A stretch of 64,000 nt of DNA from Capra hircus (Eukaryota > Chordata > Mammalia > Artiodactyla > Bovidae). The DNA is taken from the NCBI RefSeq assembly GCF_001704415.2, contig NC_030819.1, positions 85,657,272-85,721,271 on the forward strand, written 5' to 3'. Positions 34,143-44,853 of the stretch are shown piece by piece (positions within the stretch are counted from its first letter, which is position 1; every line of letters begins with the position of its first letter). The notes under the pieces are model-generated. The model was not told the DNA's origin. It worked only from the letters and a program-made list of their open reading frames with translations, and made no database searches. The translations under genes were made by a program, and so were the position numbers.

Positions 34143-35687
34143 ATGTTCATTAATGGTTGATTATTCTCAACCAATCATAAAGATATTGGTACCTTATACC
34201 TACTATTTGGTGCCTGAGCTGGTATAGTAGGAACTGCTCTAAGCCTGCTAATTCGCGCTGAACTAAGTCAGCCCAGAGCCCTACTTGGAAATGACCAAAT
34301 TTACAATGTAGTTGTAACTGCACATGCATTCATAATAATTTTCTTTATAGTAATACCGATCATAATTGGAGGATTCAGCAACTGACTAGTCCCCCTAATA
34401 ATTGGCGCTCCTGATATAACATTTCCCCGAATAAACAACATGAGTTCCTTACTTCTCCCTCCCTCTTTCCTACTACTTCTAGCATCCTCTATAGTCGAAG
34501 CTGGAGCAGGAACAGGCTGAACCGTATACCCCCCTCTGGCAGGCAACTTGGCCCATGCAGGAGCCTCAGTAGACCTAACCATCTTTTCTTTACACCTGGC
34601 AGGTGTTTCCTCAAACTTAGGGGCTATTAACTTTATTACAACAATTATTAATATAAACTCCCCTGCAATATCACAGTATCAAACCCCCCTATTCACATGA
34701 TCCATACTAATTACTGTCGTACTACTACTTCTTTCATTTCCCGTATTAGCAGCTGGTATCACAATATTGCTAACAGACCGAAATCTAAACACAACCTTCT
34801 TCAACCCAGCAGGAGGAGGAGACCCTATTCTATATCAACACCTATTCTGATTGTTTGGACACCGCAAAGTATATATTCTTATTCTGCCCGGGTTTGGAAT
34901 GATTTCTCATATCGTGACCTATTATTCAAGGAAAAAAGAACCATTTGGGTATATGGGAATAGTCTGAGCTATAATATCAATTGCGTTTTTAAGATTCATC
35001 ATATGAGCCCATCATATATTTACAGTCAGAATGGATGTCGACACACAGGCCTACTTCACATCAGCCACCATGATCATTGCTATCCCAACTGGAGTGAAAG
35101 TCTTCAGCTGACCAGCTACACTTCATGGAGGTAATATCAAATGATCTCCCACTATAATATGAGCCCTGGGTTTTATCTTTCTTTTTACAGTTGGAGGCCT
35201 AACTGGAATTGTTTTAGCCAATTCTTCTCTTGATATTGTTCTTTACAATACATACTATGTAGTCGCACATTTCCACTATGTACTATCAATAGGAGCTGTC
35301 TTTACTATTATAGGGGGATTCGTACACTGATTCCCACTATTCTCAGGTTACACCCTTAATACTACATGAGCCAAAATCCACTTTGCAATTATATTTGTAG
35401 GTGTAAACATAACTTTCTTCCCACAACATTTCTTAGGGCTATCTGGCATACCATGATGATACTCTGATTACCCAGACATGTACACAAGGTGAAACACTAT
35501 TTCATCCATAGGCTCATTCATATCACTAACAGTAGTTATACTAATAATTTTTATTATCTGAGAAGCATTTGCATCTAAATGAGAAGTCCTAACTGTGGAC
35601 CTAAGCACAACAAATTTAGAGTGATTAAACAGATGCCCTCCACCATATCATACATTTGAAGAAACTACATATGTTAACATGAAATAA
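34143..35687 (+). pseudogene. MT-CO1: COX1 pseudogene, full length and collinear
   Basis: Cytochrome c oxidase subunit I copy, the catalytic haem-copper subunit in mitochondria. It runs from ATG at 34143 to TAA at 35685-35687, exactly 1545 nt (the usual bovid length), with no net indel. Read with the vertebrate mitochondrial code it contains no TAA or TAG. It does have six AGA/AGG codons, which terminate in that code, at 34275, 34929, 34992, 35028, 35487 and 35631. Most are GGR-to-AGR changes at glycine positions. The conserved haem/copper histidines around HHMFTV and the HPEV region can be compared; the usual HPEV block here lies in a region of substitutions (LPGFGMISHIVTYYS near 34885). In the standard code TGA codons break it repeatedly. 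Confidence 0.95.
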
Positions 35688-35753
35688 GAAAGGAAGGAAT
35701 CGAACCCCCTGTTATTGATTTCAAGCCAACACCATAGCCACTATGTCTCTCTC
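35685..35753 (-). tRNA. MT-TS1: tRNA-Ser(UCN) (mitochondrial-derived, NUMT)
   Basis: 69 nt on the minus strand; anticodon TGA (plus TCA in TTTCAAG). Its 3' end overlaps the COX1 stop codon, as is normal. Confidence 0.87.
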
Positions 35754-35760
35754 AATTAAT

Positions 35761-35828
35761 GAGATGTTAGTAAAACATTATATAACTTTGTCAAGGTTAA
35801 CTTACGGGTGAAAGCCCCGTATATCTCA
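35761..35828 (+). tRNA. MT-TD: tRNA-Asp (mitochondrial-derived, NUMT)
   Basis: 68 nt; anticodon GTC in TTTGTCAAG, followed directly by COX2. Confidence 0.88.
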
Positions 35829-35829
35829 T

Positions 35830-36510
35830 ATGGTGTACCCCACACAACTAGGATTTCAAGATACAACATCACCCATTATAGAAGAACTGCTACATTTTCA
35901 CGATCACACACTAATCATCTTTTTAATCAGCTCACTAGTACTTTATATTATTTCACTGATACTGACAACAAAATTAACTCACACCAGCACAATAGATGCA
36001 CAAGAAGTAGAAACAATCTGAATCATTCTACCAGCTATTATTCTGATTCTAATTGCCCTTCCATCCTTATGAATCCTATACATAATAGATGAGATTAATA
36101 ACACATCTCTTACAGTAAAAACTATCAGACATCAATGATACTGAAGCTATGAATACACAGACTATGAAGACTTGAGCTTCGGTTCCTACATAATCCCAAC
36201 ATCAGAACTAAAACCAGGAGAACTACGACTACTGGCAGTAGATAACCAAGTTATATTGCCTATAGAAATAACAATTAGAATGTTAATTTCCTCCAAAGAT
36301 GTATTACACTCATGAGCTGTGCCTTCCCTGGGATTAAAAACAGATGCAATCCCAGGCTGTCTAAACCAGACAATTATTGTATCGACACAACCAGGCTTAT
36401 AATATGGCCAATGTTCAGAGATCTGCGGATCAAATCACAGCTTCATACCAATTGTTCTTGAACTAGTCCCACTAAAACACTTTGAAAAATGATCTGCATC
36501 AATACTATAA
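35830..36510 (+). pseudogene. MT-CO2: COX2 pseudogene with premature TAA
   Basis: Cytochrome c oxidase subunit II copy. It runs from ATG at 35830 to TAA at 36508-36510, 681 nt, one codon shorter than the 684 nt I recall for bovids. An in-frame TAA at 36400-36402 (codon 191) falls just before the copper A motif still visible as CSEICG (36412-36429), so a product would lack the copper-binding end. The two N-terminal membrane helices and the DAQEVET segment are well kept. An AGA codon occurs in TIRHQ. Confidence 0.94.
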
Positions 36511-36513
36511 AAT

Positions 36514-36581
36514 CACCAAGAAGCTATGCCAGCGTTAACCTTTTAAGTTAAAGACTGAGAGTACAGTGCTCTCCTTGATGA
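36514..36581 (+). tRNA. MT-TK: tRNA-Lys (mitochondrial-derived, NUMT)
   Basis: 68 nt; anticodon TTT in CCTTTTAAG, between COX2 and ATP8. Confidence 0.87.
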
Positions 36582-36582
36582 T

Positions 36583-36741
36583 ATGCTACAACTAGACACG
36601 TCAACATGACTTACAATAATCCTATCAATATTTCTAGTCCTTTTCATTATTTTTCAACTAACAATGAAAATACCAAAACAAAACACCCCTTGAGAAATAA
36701 AATGAATGAAAATCTATTTGCCTCTTTCATTACCCCTATAA
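36583..36741 (+). pseudogene. MT-ATP8: ATP8 pseudogene with in-frame internal deletion
   Basis: ATP synthase subunit 8 copy. It runs from ATG at 36583 (MLQLDTSTWL in mt code) to TAA at 36739-36741, 159 nt against the usual 201. The missing 42 nt fall in the middle, where FQLTMKMPKQNTPW joins the N-terminal helix directly to the C-terminal part. The frame is kept and the overlap with ATP6 is preserved (40 nt). Confidence 0.9.
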
Positions 36742-37382
36742 TACTGGGTCTCCCCCTCGTTACTCTCATTGTTCTATTTCCCAGTTTACTATTCCCAATG
36801 TCAAATCAACTAATAAACAACTGCCTCATCTCCCTCCAACAATGAATGCTTCAACTTGTATCAAAACAAATAATGAGTATTCACAACTCCAAAGGACAAA
36901 CATGGACATTAATGCTAATATCCTTAATTCTATTTATTGGGTCAACAAACCTATTAGGCCTGCTACCTCACTCATTTACACCAACCATGCAGCTATCAAT
37001 AAACTTAGTTATGGCCTTCCCTCTATGAGCAGGGGCTGTAATTACAGGCTTTCACAACAAAACTAAAGCATCACTTGCCCATTTCTTACCACAAGGAACA
37101 CCAACCCCACTAATCCCAATACTAATTATTGTTGAAACTATTAGCCTCTTCATCCAACCAGTGGCCCTTGCCTTATGATTAACAGCAAATATCACTGCAG
37201 GACACCTATTAATTCATCTAATGGGAGGAGCCACACTCATACTAATAAGTATTAGAACTACCACAGCTCGCATTACATTTATTATTTTAATTCTATTAAC
37301 AATTCTCGAATTTGCGGTAGCTATAATTCAAGCCTACGTATTTACACTCTTAGTTAGCCTATACCTGCATGACAACACATAA
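36702..37382 (+). pseudogene. MT-ATP6: ATP6 pseudogene, full length and collinear
   Basis: ATP synthase subunit a copy, the proton channel of the Fo sector. It runs from ATG at 36702 to TAA at 37380-37382, 681 nt, the standard length, with no frameshift. One internal AGA (in ISIRTTTARI) is a stop in the vertebrate mitochondrial code. Its last base overlaps the COX3 ATG, as in living mtDNA. Three TGA Trp codons would terminate it in the nucleus. Confidence 0.93.
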
Positions 37383-38146
37383 TGACACACCAAACTCATG
37401 CCTACCACATAGTAAACCCAAGCCCCTGACCCCGTACAGGAGCACTATCCGCCCTTTTAATTATATGATTCCACTTCAACTCAACAGTCTTGCTAATGCT
37501 CGGCTTAACAACAAACATATTCACAATATATCAATGATGATGAGACGTTATCCGAGAAAGTACTTTCCAAGGACATCATACCCCAACCATTCAAAAAGGC
37601 CTTCGCTACAGAATAATCCTCTTTATCATTTCCTAAGTCCTATTCTTTACCGGATTTTCCTGAGCATTCTACCATTCAAGCCTTGTCCCTACACCTGAAC
37701 TAGGTGGCTGCTGAACCCCGACAGGTATTCACCCACTTAACCTCCTAGAGGTCCCACTACTCAATACCTCCGTCCTTCTAGCCTCAGGAGTCTCCATTAC
37801 CTGAGCCCACTATAGCCTCATAGAAGGGAATCACAACCACATATTACAAGCCCTATTTATTACTATTGCACTAGGTATACTTTACATTATTACAAGCCTC
37901 AGAGTACTATGAGGCACCCTTCACCATCTCAGATGGAATTTATGGTTCAACCTTCTTTGTAGCCACAGGCTTCCAGGGCCTACATGTCATTATTGGATCT
38001 ACTTTCCTAATCATTCGCTTCTTTCACCAACTAAAATTTCAGTTTACCTCTAACCACCACTTCGGTTTTGAAGCTGCTGCCTGATATTGACATTTCGTAG
38101 ACGTAGTGTGACTTTTCCTCTATGTTTCTATCTATTGATGAGGTTC
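37382..38146 (+). pseudogene. MT-CO3: COX3 pseudogene with stop and frameshift
   Basis: Cytochrome c oxidase subunit III copy from ATG at 37382. An in-frame TAA at 37634-37636 (codon 85) follows FIIS, where a codon for an acidic residue is expected. A 2-nt deletion near 37875-37882 shifts the frame before the QASEYYEA-like block. Downstream sequence is still recognisable to the boundary with tRNA-Gly, where the incomplete stop is normal. Confidence 0.93.
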
Positions 38147-38221
38147 ATTTTTTTTTTTTTAGTATTAATTAGTACAACTGACTTCAAATCAGTTAGTTTT
38201 GGTCTAATCCAAAAAAGAATA
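38147..38221 (+). tRNA. MT-TG: tRNA-Gly copy with altered anticodon (NUMT)
   Basis: 75 nt because a T run in the acceptor/first-stem region (38149-38160) has expanded. The anticodon loop reads CTTCAAA, giving TCA at 38184-38186 instead of the TCC expected for mitochondrial glycine. A nuclear relic. Confidence 0.87.
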
Positions 38222-38570
38222 ATAAACCTAATACTAGCTCTCCTAACCCATTTTACACTAGCCACATTACTTGTCACTATCACATTCTGACTCCCTCAAC
38301 TGAATGTATATTCAGAAAAAACAAGCCCATATGAATGTGGATTTGATTCCATAGGATCAGCCCGCCTTCCTTTCTCCATAACTTTTTTTTTCTGGTAGCC
38401 ATTACATTCCTTTTATTTGACCTAGAAATTGCACTACTTCTACCACTACCATGAGCCTCACAAACAACCAACCTATATACAGTACTCACCATGGCCCTCT
38501 TCCTAATTTTCCTACTAGCCGTAAGACTAGCCTATGAGTGAACTCAAAAGGGACTAGAATGAACTGAATA
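38222..38570 (+). pseudogene. MT-ND3: ND3 pseudogene with frameshift
   Basis: Complex I subunit 3 copy starting at ATA (38222). The conserved EKTSPYECGFDSMGSARLPF block is intact (about 38313-38372). A T run at about 38382-38391 is two bases too long and puts the frame onto a TAG. The C-terminal part (LLFDLEIALLLPLPWASQ) continues in another frame to tRNA-Arg. Confidence 0.92.
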
Positions 38571-38638
38571 TGGTATTTAGTTTAAAGCAAAATAAATATT
38601 TCGACTCATCAGATTATGATCAAACTCATAATTACCAA
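38571..38638 (+). tRNA. MT-TR: tRNA-Arg (mitochondrial-derived, NUMT)
   Basis: 68 nt; anticodon TCG in TTTCGACT, between ND3 and ND4L. Confidence 0.87.
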
Positions 38639-38934
38639 AAGTCTCTTGTATATATAAACATTATAATAGCATTCACAGCATCTCTTGCAGGACTACTGAT
38701 GTATCGATCTCACCTAATATCATCCCTTTTATGTCTAGAAGAAATAATACTGTCCTTATTTATTATAGCTACCCTAATAATCCTAAACTCTCATTTCACC
38801 CTAACCAGCATAATGTCCATCATCTTACTAGTTTTCACAGCCTGTGAAGCAGCACTAGGCCTATCCCTACTAGTAATGGTAGGGATACATACGGTTCTAA
38901 CTACATACAAAACCTTAACCTACTACAATGCTAA
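38639..38934 (+). pseudogene. MT-ND4L: ND4L pseudogene, start lost and frameshifted
   Basis: Complex I subunit 4L copy. The start codon position reads AAG (38639-38641). The body is open and well conserved (SLLCLEEMMLSLFI and FTACEAALGLSLLVM). A single-base deletion near 38885 changes the frame of the last ~15 codons; the length is 296 nt instead of 297. It overlaps ND4 by 7 nt. Confidence 0.92.
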
Positions 38935-40966
38935 AATATATTGTTCCCACAGTAATACTCATACCCCTGACCTGATTATCAAAAAACATCATGGCATCTG
39001 GTCCCATCACTTCATGGGAAATAGATGGAGAAACAGGGGAAACAGTGTCAGACTTTAATTTTTGGGGCTCCAAAATCACTGCAGATGGTGACTAAAGCCG
39101 TGAAAGTAAAAGATGCTTACTCTTGGAAAAAAAGGTTATGACCAACCTAGACAGTATATTCAAAAGCAGAGACATTACTTTGCCGGCTAAGGTCTGTCAA
39201 ATCAAGGCTATGGTTTTTCCTGTGGTCATGTATGGATGTGAGAGTTGGACTGTGAAGAAGGCTGAGTGCCAAAGAATTGATGCTTTTGAACTGTGGCGTT
39301 GGAGAAGACTCTTGAGAGTCCCTTGGACTGCAGGGAAATCCAACCAGTCCATTCTGAAGGAGATCAACCCTGGGATTTCTTTGGAAGGAATGATACTGAA
39401 GCTGAAACTCCAGTACTTTGGCCACCTCATGAGAAGAGTTGACTCATTGTAAAGGACTCTGATGCTGGGAGGGACTGGGAAAAGGAGGAGAAGGGGACGA
39501 CCAAGGTTGGAGTGGCTGGATGGCATCACTGACTCAATGGACGTGAGTCTGAGTGAACTGGGAGATGGTGATGAACAGGGAGGCCTGGTGTGCTGCGATT
39601 CATGGGGTCGCAAAGATTTGGACACGACTGAGCGACTGAACTGAACTGAATATAATCTGGATTAATTCTACGACACATAGCCTGCCAATCAGCCTCACAA
39701 GTCTACTCCTTATAAATCAATTCAGCGATAATAGCCTTAACTTCTCACCAGTCTTTTTCTCTGACTCTTTATCCATGCCTCTACTAATTCTAACCATATG
39801 ACTACTCCCCCTGATATTAATAGCTAGTCAACACAACCTATCAAAAGAAAACTTAACCTGAAAAAAAATATTTATCACTATACTTATTTTATTGCAACTA
39901 TTCCTAATTATAACTTTTACTGCCATAGAATTAATCTTCTTTTATATTTTATTCAAAGCAACACTAGTCCCAACACTCATTATCATCACCCGATGAGGAA
40001 ACCAAACAGAATGCCTAAACGACGGCCTCTACTTCCTATTCTACACACTAGCTGGATCCCTGTCCCTACTAGTTGTACTAGTTTACATTCAAAATACAGT
40101 GGGATCCTTAAACTTCCTAATCCTCCAATATTGAGTACAACCAATACCAAATTCCTGATCAAATGTCTTCATATGACTAGCATGTATAATAGCTTTCATA
40201 GTAAAAATACCACTATATGGTCTCCACCTTTGACTGTTCAAAGCCAATGAAGAGGCCCCTATTGCAGGCTCCATAGTCCTTGCAGAAGTCCTACTAAAAC
40301 TAGGCGGATATGGCATACTACGAATTACACTACTCCTAAACCCAGTCACCCATTTTATAGCGTACCTATTAATCATAGTATCCCTATGAGGCATAATTAT
40401 GACTAGCTCAATTTGCCTCCACCAAACGGATCTAAAATCGCTCATTGCATATTCCTCTGTCAATCATATAGAACTTGTTATCGTACCCATTCTCATTCAA
40501 ACACCCTGAAGCTATATAGGAGCCACTGCCCTAATAATTGCCCATGGCCTTACATCCTCCATACTCTTCTGTTTAGCAAACTCCAACTATGAACGAACTC
40601 ACATTCGAACAATAATTTTAGCCCACGGTCTACAAACATTCCTCCCACTATTGGCCACCTGATGACTCCTAGCAAGCTTAACTATCCTAGCTCTACCCCC
40701 AACAGTTAACCTAATTGGAGAACTGTTTGTAGTAATATCAACCTTTTCATGATCCATCATTACAATTATTTTAATAGGATTAAATATAGCAATTACCACC
40801 ATATACTCTCTTTATATACTAATTACAACACAACAAGGAAAATATACCCACCATATCAATAATATTTCACCTTCCTCCACATGAGAAAACACACTTATAT
40901 CATTACACATCCTACCCCTGCTACTTCTAGCCCTAAACCCAAAAATTATTCTAGGGTACCTATACT
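38928..40966 (+). pseudogene. MT-ND4: ND4 pseudogene interrupted by BovB
   Basis: Complex I subunit 4 copy, a proton-pumping membrane subunit. ATG at 38928; 20 codons follow before a BovB of ~663 bp (38988-39650). Coding sequence resumes at TATAATCTGG and runs to 40966, where it ends with an incomplete stop against tRNA-His. Mitochondrial length is about 1.38 kb, normal for the gene. The proton-pumping core (for example KMPLYGLHLWLFKANEEAP near 40204-40260) is recognisable with substitutions at conserved sites. Confidence 0.93.
38988..39650 (+). mobile_element. BovB LINE 3' end inserted in the NUMT
   Basis: Sense BovB beginning ATGGCATCTGGTCCCATCAC and ending in GACTGAACTGAACTGAA. A 109-codon frame (39123-39452) holds the usual C-terminal BovB segment (FPVVMYGCESWTVKKAE). 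Because BovB retrotransposes only in the nucleus, it postdates the arrival of the mitochondrial DNA. Confidence 0.93.
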
Positions 40967-41038
40967 GTAAGTATAGTTTAAAAAGAAAAACATTAGATTG
41001 TGAATCTAACAATAGTAGCCCACTATCTTCTTATTTAC
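40967..41038 (+). tRNA. MT-TH: tRNA-His (mitochondrial-derived, NUMT)
   Basis: Anticodon GTG in ATTGTGAAT; first of the His-Ser-Leu trio between ND4 and ND5. Confidence 0.87.
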
Positions 41039-41039
41039 T

Positions 41040-41099
41040 GAAAAAGTATGCAGGAACTGCTAATTCTATGTCCCCATGTCTAACACCGTGGCTTTTTCA
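41040..41099 (+). tRNA. MT-TS2: tRNA-Ser(AGY) (mitochondrial-derived, NUMT)
   Basis: 60 nt, the short form without a D arm that is normal for this tRNA; anticodon GCT. Confidence 0.87.
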
Positions 41100-41170
41100 A
41101 GCTTTAAAAGTATAGTAGATATGTGTTGGTCTTAGGAACCAAAAAATTGATGCAACTCCAAATAAAAGTA
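41100..41170 (+). tRNA. MT-TL2: tRNA-Leu(CUN) (mitochondrial-derived, NUMT)
   Basis: 71 nt; anticodon TAG in TCTTAGGAA, directly followed by ND5. Confidence 0.87.
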
Positions 41171-42992
41171 ATAAACATATTCTCTTCCTTCACACTAACT
41201 ACTCTATTCCTACTAACAGTAGCCATCATAAAAACAAGCTCTGACACCTACAAAACTTATAATTATCCACTATACATAAAAACAACCATCGCATGTGCCT
41301 TCATCACCAGCATAATCCCCACGATAATGTTTATTAACACAGGCCAAGAAATAATCATTTCAAACTGACACTGACTGACAATCCAAACCCTCAAACTATC
41401 ACTCAGCTTCAAAATGGAATACTTCTCAATGATATTTGTCACAGTAGCACTGTTTGTTACATTATCCATCATAGAATTCTCATTATGATATATACACTCA
41501 GACCCAAACATCAATCAATTCTTCAAATATCTAGTTCTATTTTACATCACAATACTTTTCCTTGTTACTGCAAACAACCTCTTTCAACTCTTCATCGGCT
41601 GAGAAAGAGTTGAAATTATATCATTTTTACTCATTGGATGATGATATGGGCGAGCTGATGCAAACATAGCAGCCCTACAAGCAATTTTGTATAACCGCAT
41701 TGGAGACATTGGATTCATCCTAGCAATAGCATGATTCTTAACTAACCTTAATATCCGAGATCTCCAACAAATCTTTATACTAAAACCAGACAACTCTAAC
41801 CTACCCTTCATAGGCCTAGTATTAGCTGCAACCAGAAAATCTGCACAATTTGGCCTATATCCATGACTACCCTCTGCAATAGAAGGCCCAACACCTGTCT
41901 CAGCACTACTCCACTCAAGCACAATAGTAGTGGTGGACATTTCTCTACTAATTCACTTCTACCCATTAACAGAAAGCAACAAATTTGCCCAATCTATTAT
42001 ACTATGTCTAGGAGCCATCACCACATTATTTACAGCAATATGTGCCCTCACCCAAAATGATATTTAAAGAAATTATTGATTTCTCTACATCCAGCCAGCT
42101 AGGCCTCATAATAGTAACAATCAGCATCAACCAGCCCTACCTAGCATTCTTCCAAAGCTGCACACATGGTTTCTTCAAAGCCATACTCTTCATAGGCTCT
42201 GGCTCTATTATTCACAGCCTAAACAACGAACAAGACATTCGAAAAATAGGAGGCCTATTCAAAGCAATACCATTCACCACAACAGCCCTCATTATTGGCA
42301 GTCTCGCACTAACAGGAATGCCCTTCCTCACCAGATTTTACTCTAAAGACCTAAATATTGAATCCGCCAACATGTCATATACCAACCTCTGAGCCCTTTT
42401 ATTAACACTAATCGCCACATCTTTCACAGCCATCTACAGTACTCGTATCATTTTCTTTGCACTCCTAGGACAACCCCGATTCCCAACCCTAATTATCATT
42501 AATGAAAACAACCCCTTCCTAATTAACTCAATCAAACGTTTACTAATTGGAAGCTTTCTCGCAGGATTTATTATCTCCAACAATATTCCTCCAACAAGAA
42601 TTCCTCAAATAACCATACCCCACTACCTAAAATTTATAGCCCTAGTAGTTACAATCTTAGGGTTCATCCTAGCACTAGAAATTGGCAACGTAACTTATAA
42701 CCTAAAATTTAATTACCCGTCAAATACCTTTAAATTTTCCAACCAATTAGGATATTACCCCACAATTATACACCGCCTAACTCCCTATATAAACCTAACA
42801 ATAAGCCAAAAATCAGCATCCTCTCTTCTAGACCTAATCTGACTAGAAAATATTTTACCAAAGACAATCTCACTAATCCAAGTAAAAGCATCCACCATGG
42901 TTACAAACCAAAAAGGCCTAATCAAACTATATTTCCTCTTTTTCCTAGTCACAATCCTCATCAGTATAATCCTATTTAATTTTCATGAGTAA
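41171..42992 (+). pseudogene. MT-ND5: ND5 pseudogene with single-base frameshift
   Basis: Complex I subunit 5 copy. It runs from ATA (41171) to TAA (42990-42992), 1822 nt against the usual 1821. The extra base lies near 42058-42068, in the segment ATGATATTTAAAGAAATT; the reading frame shifts there and continues open as SSQLGLIIVTISINQPYLAF. The GGA of the conserved AATGKSAQFG region reads AGA (41832-41834). The 3' end overlaps ND6 on the other strand by 17 nt as usual. Confidence 0.93.
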
Positions 42993-43503
42993 TCTCCATA
43001 ATAAGGACAACACCAACTAACAAGGACCAACCAGTCACGATAACTAATCAAGTACCATAACTATACAAAGCCACAATTCCTATAGCTTCCTCACTAAAAA
43101 ACCCAGAATCCCCTGTATCATAAATAATCCAATCCCCCAAACCATTAAATTTAAATACAATCTCCACTTCCTTATCCTTCAACACATAATAAACCATCAG
43201 AAACTCTATCAACAAGCCAGTAATAAAAGCCCCTAGAACAGTCTTACTAGAAACCCAAATCTCAGGATACTGCTTGGTAGCCATAGCCATTGTATAACCA
43301 AAAACCACAATTATACCACCCAAATAAATTAAGAAAACTATTAGACCTAAAAAAGATCCACCAAAATTTAATGCAATACCACAACCAACTCCACCACTCA
43401 CAATTAAACCTAATCCCCCATAAATAGGTGAAAATTTTGAAGAAAACCCTACAAAACCAATCACAAAAATAACACTCAAAATAAATACAATGTATGTTAT
43501 CAT
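42976..43503 (-). pseudogene. MT-ND6: ND6 copy, uninterrupted in mitochondrial code
   Basis: Complex I subunit 6, the only protein gene on this strand. It runs from ATG at 43503 to TAA at 42976-42978, 528 nt, the standard length. No frameshift and no TAA, TAG or AGR codon was seen on the minus strand (MITYIVFILSVIFVIG...). In the standard code a TGA near 43046 ends it early. The frame also runs upstream of the ATG into the tRNA-Glu region. Confidence 0.93.
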
Positions 43504-43572
43504 TATTCTTGCATGGAATCTAACCACGACTAATGATATGAAAAACCATCGTTGTCATTCAACTACAAGAAC
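43504..43572 (-). tRNA. MT-TE: tRNA-Glu (mitochondrial-derived, NUMT)
   Basis: 69 nt on the minus strand; anticodon TTC. The sequence appears hardly changed compared with typical bovid mtDNA. Confidence 0.87.
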
Positions 43573-43576
43573 ACTA

Positions 43577-44716
43577 ATGACCAACATTCGAAAGTCTCAT
43601 CCATTAATAAAAATTGTAAATAACGCATTCATTGATCTCCCAGCCCCATCAAACATCTCATCATGATGAAACTTTGGCTCCCTTTTAGGCATCTGTCTAA
43701 TTCTACAAATCCTAACAAGTCTATTCTTAGAAATACACTACACATGTGATACAATGACAGCATTCTCCTCCATCACCCACATCTGCCGAGATGTTAATTA
43801 CGGCTGAATTATGCGATATATACACACGAACAGAGCATCAACATTTTTTATCTGCCTATTCATGCATGTAGGACGAGGCCTGTACTACGGATCATATACC
43901 TTCCTAGAAACATGGAACATTGGAGTAATTCTTCTATTTGCAATGATAGCCACAGCATTTATAGGATACGTCCTACCATGAGGACAAATATCATTCTGAG
44001 GAGCAACAGTCATCACCAACCTCCTCTCAGCAATCCCATACATTGGCACAAGTCTAGTCGAATGAATCTGAGGGGGGTTCTCAGTAGACAAAGCAACCCT
44101 TACCCGATTCTTGGCCTTCCACTTTATCCTTCCATTTATTATTGCAGCACTCGCCATAGTCCACCTACTCTTTCTCCACGAAGCAGGATCCAACAATCCT
44201 ACAGGAATCTCGTCAGACGCAGACAAGATCCCATTCCACTCCTATTATACCATCAAATACATTCTAGGCATTCTATTACTAGTCCTAACACTAATACTTC
44301 TAGTATTATTCACAGCCGATCTACTAGGAGACCCAGATAACTATACCCCTGCAAACCCACACAACACGCCCCCTCATATCAAGCCTGAATGATATTTCCT
44401 ATTCACATACACAATTCTACGATCAATTCCCAACAAACTAGGAGGATTCCTAGTCTTTGTACTCTCAATCATAATTCTTGTCCTTATACCTATACTCCAC
44501 ACCTCTAAACAATGAAGCATAATATTCTGACCAATTAGCCAATGCCTATTCTGAATCTTAGTGGCAGACCTGTTAACACTCACGTGAATTGGAGGGCAAC
44601 CAGTTGAATACCCGTATATAATTATCGGACAGTTAGCATCTATTATATACTTTCTCCTTATTCTAGTACTAATACCAGTAGCTAGCACCATAGAAAACAA
44701 CCTCTTAAAATGAAGA
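43577..44716 (+). pseudogene. MT-CYB: CYTB pseudogene, full length
   Basis: Cytochrome b copy of respiratory complex III. It runs from ATG (43577) to AGA (44714-44716), exactly 1140 nt, with no indel. One premature AGA at 43832-43834 (HTNRAS, normally Gly) would terminate it in the mitochondrial code. Two arginine codons in the conserved KQRSMMFRP block read TGA here (KQWSMMFWP, 44509-44535), consistent with CGA-to-TGA decay. The four haem-ligand histidine regions are largely kept. Confidence 0.94.
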
Positions 44717-44717
44717 T

Positions 44718-44787
44718 GTTTTTGCAGTATACCAAATATACTGGTCTTGTAAACCAGAGAAGGAGAACAACTAACCTCCCTAAGACT
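44718..44787 (+). tRNA. MT-TT: tRNA-Thr (mitochondrial-derived, NUMT)
   Basis: 70 nt; anticodon TGT in TCTTGTAAA. Confidence 0.88.
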
Positions 44788-44853
44788 CAAGGAAGAAGCT
44801 ATAGCCCCACTATCAACACCCAAAGCTGAAGTTCCACTTAAACTATTCCCTGA
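44788..44853 (-). tRNA. MT-TP: tRNA-Pro (mitochondrial-derived, NUMT)
   Basis: 66 nt on the minus strand; anticodon TGG (plus CCA). It borders the control region. Confidence 0.88.

Noticed and set aside
34697..35134. 145-codon standard-code frame inside COX1
   Set aside because: It is out of frame with COX1 (different codon phase), so it is a shadow of the mitochondrial pseudogene.
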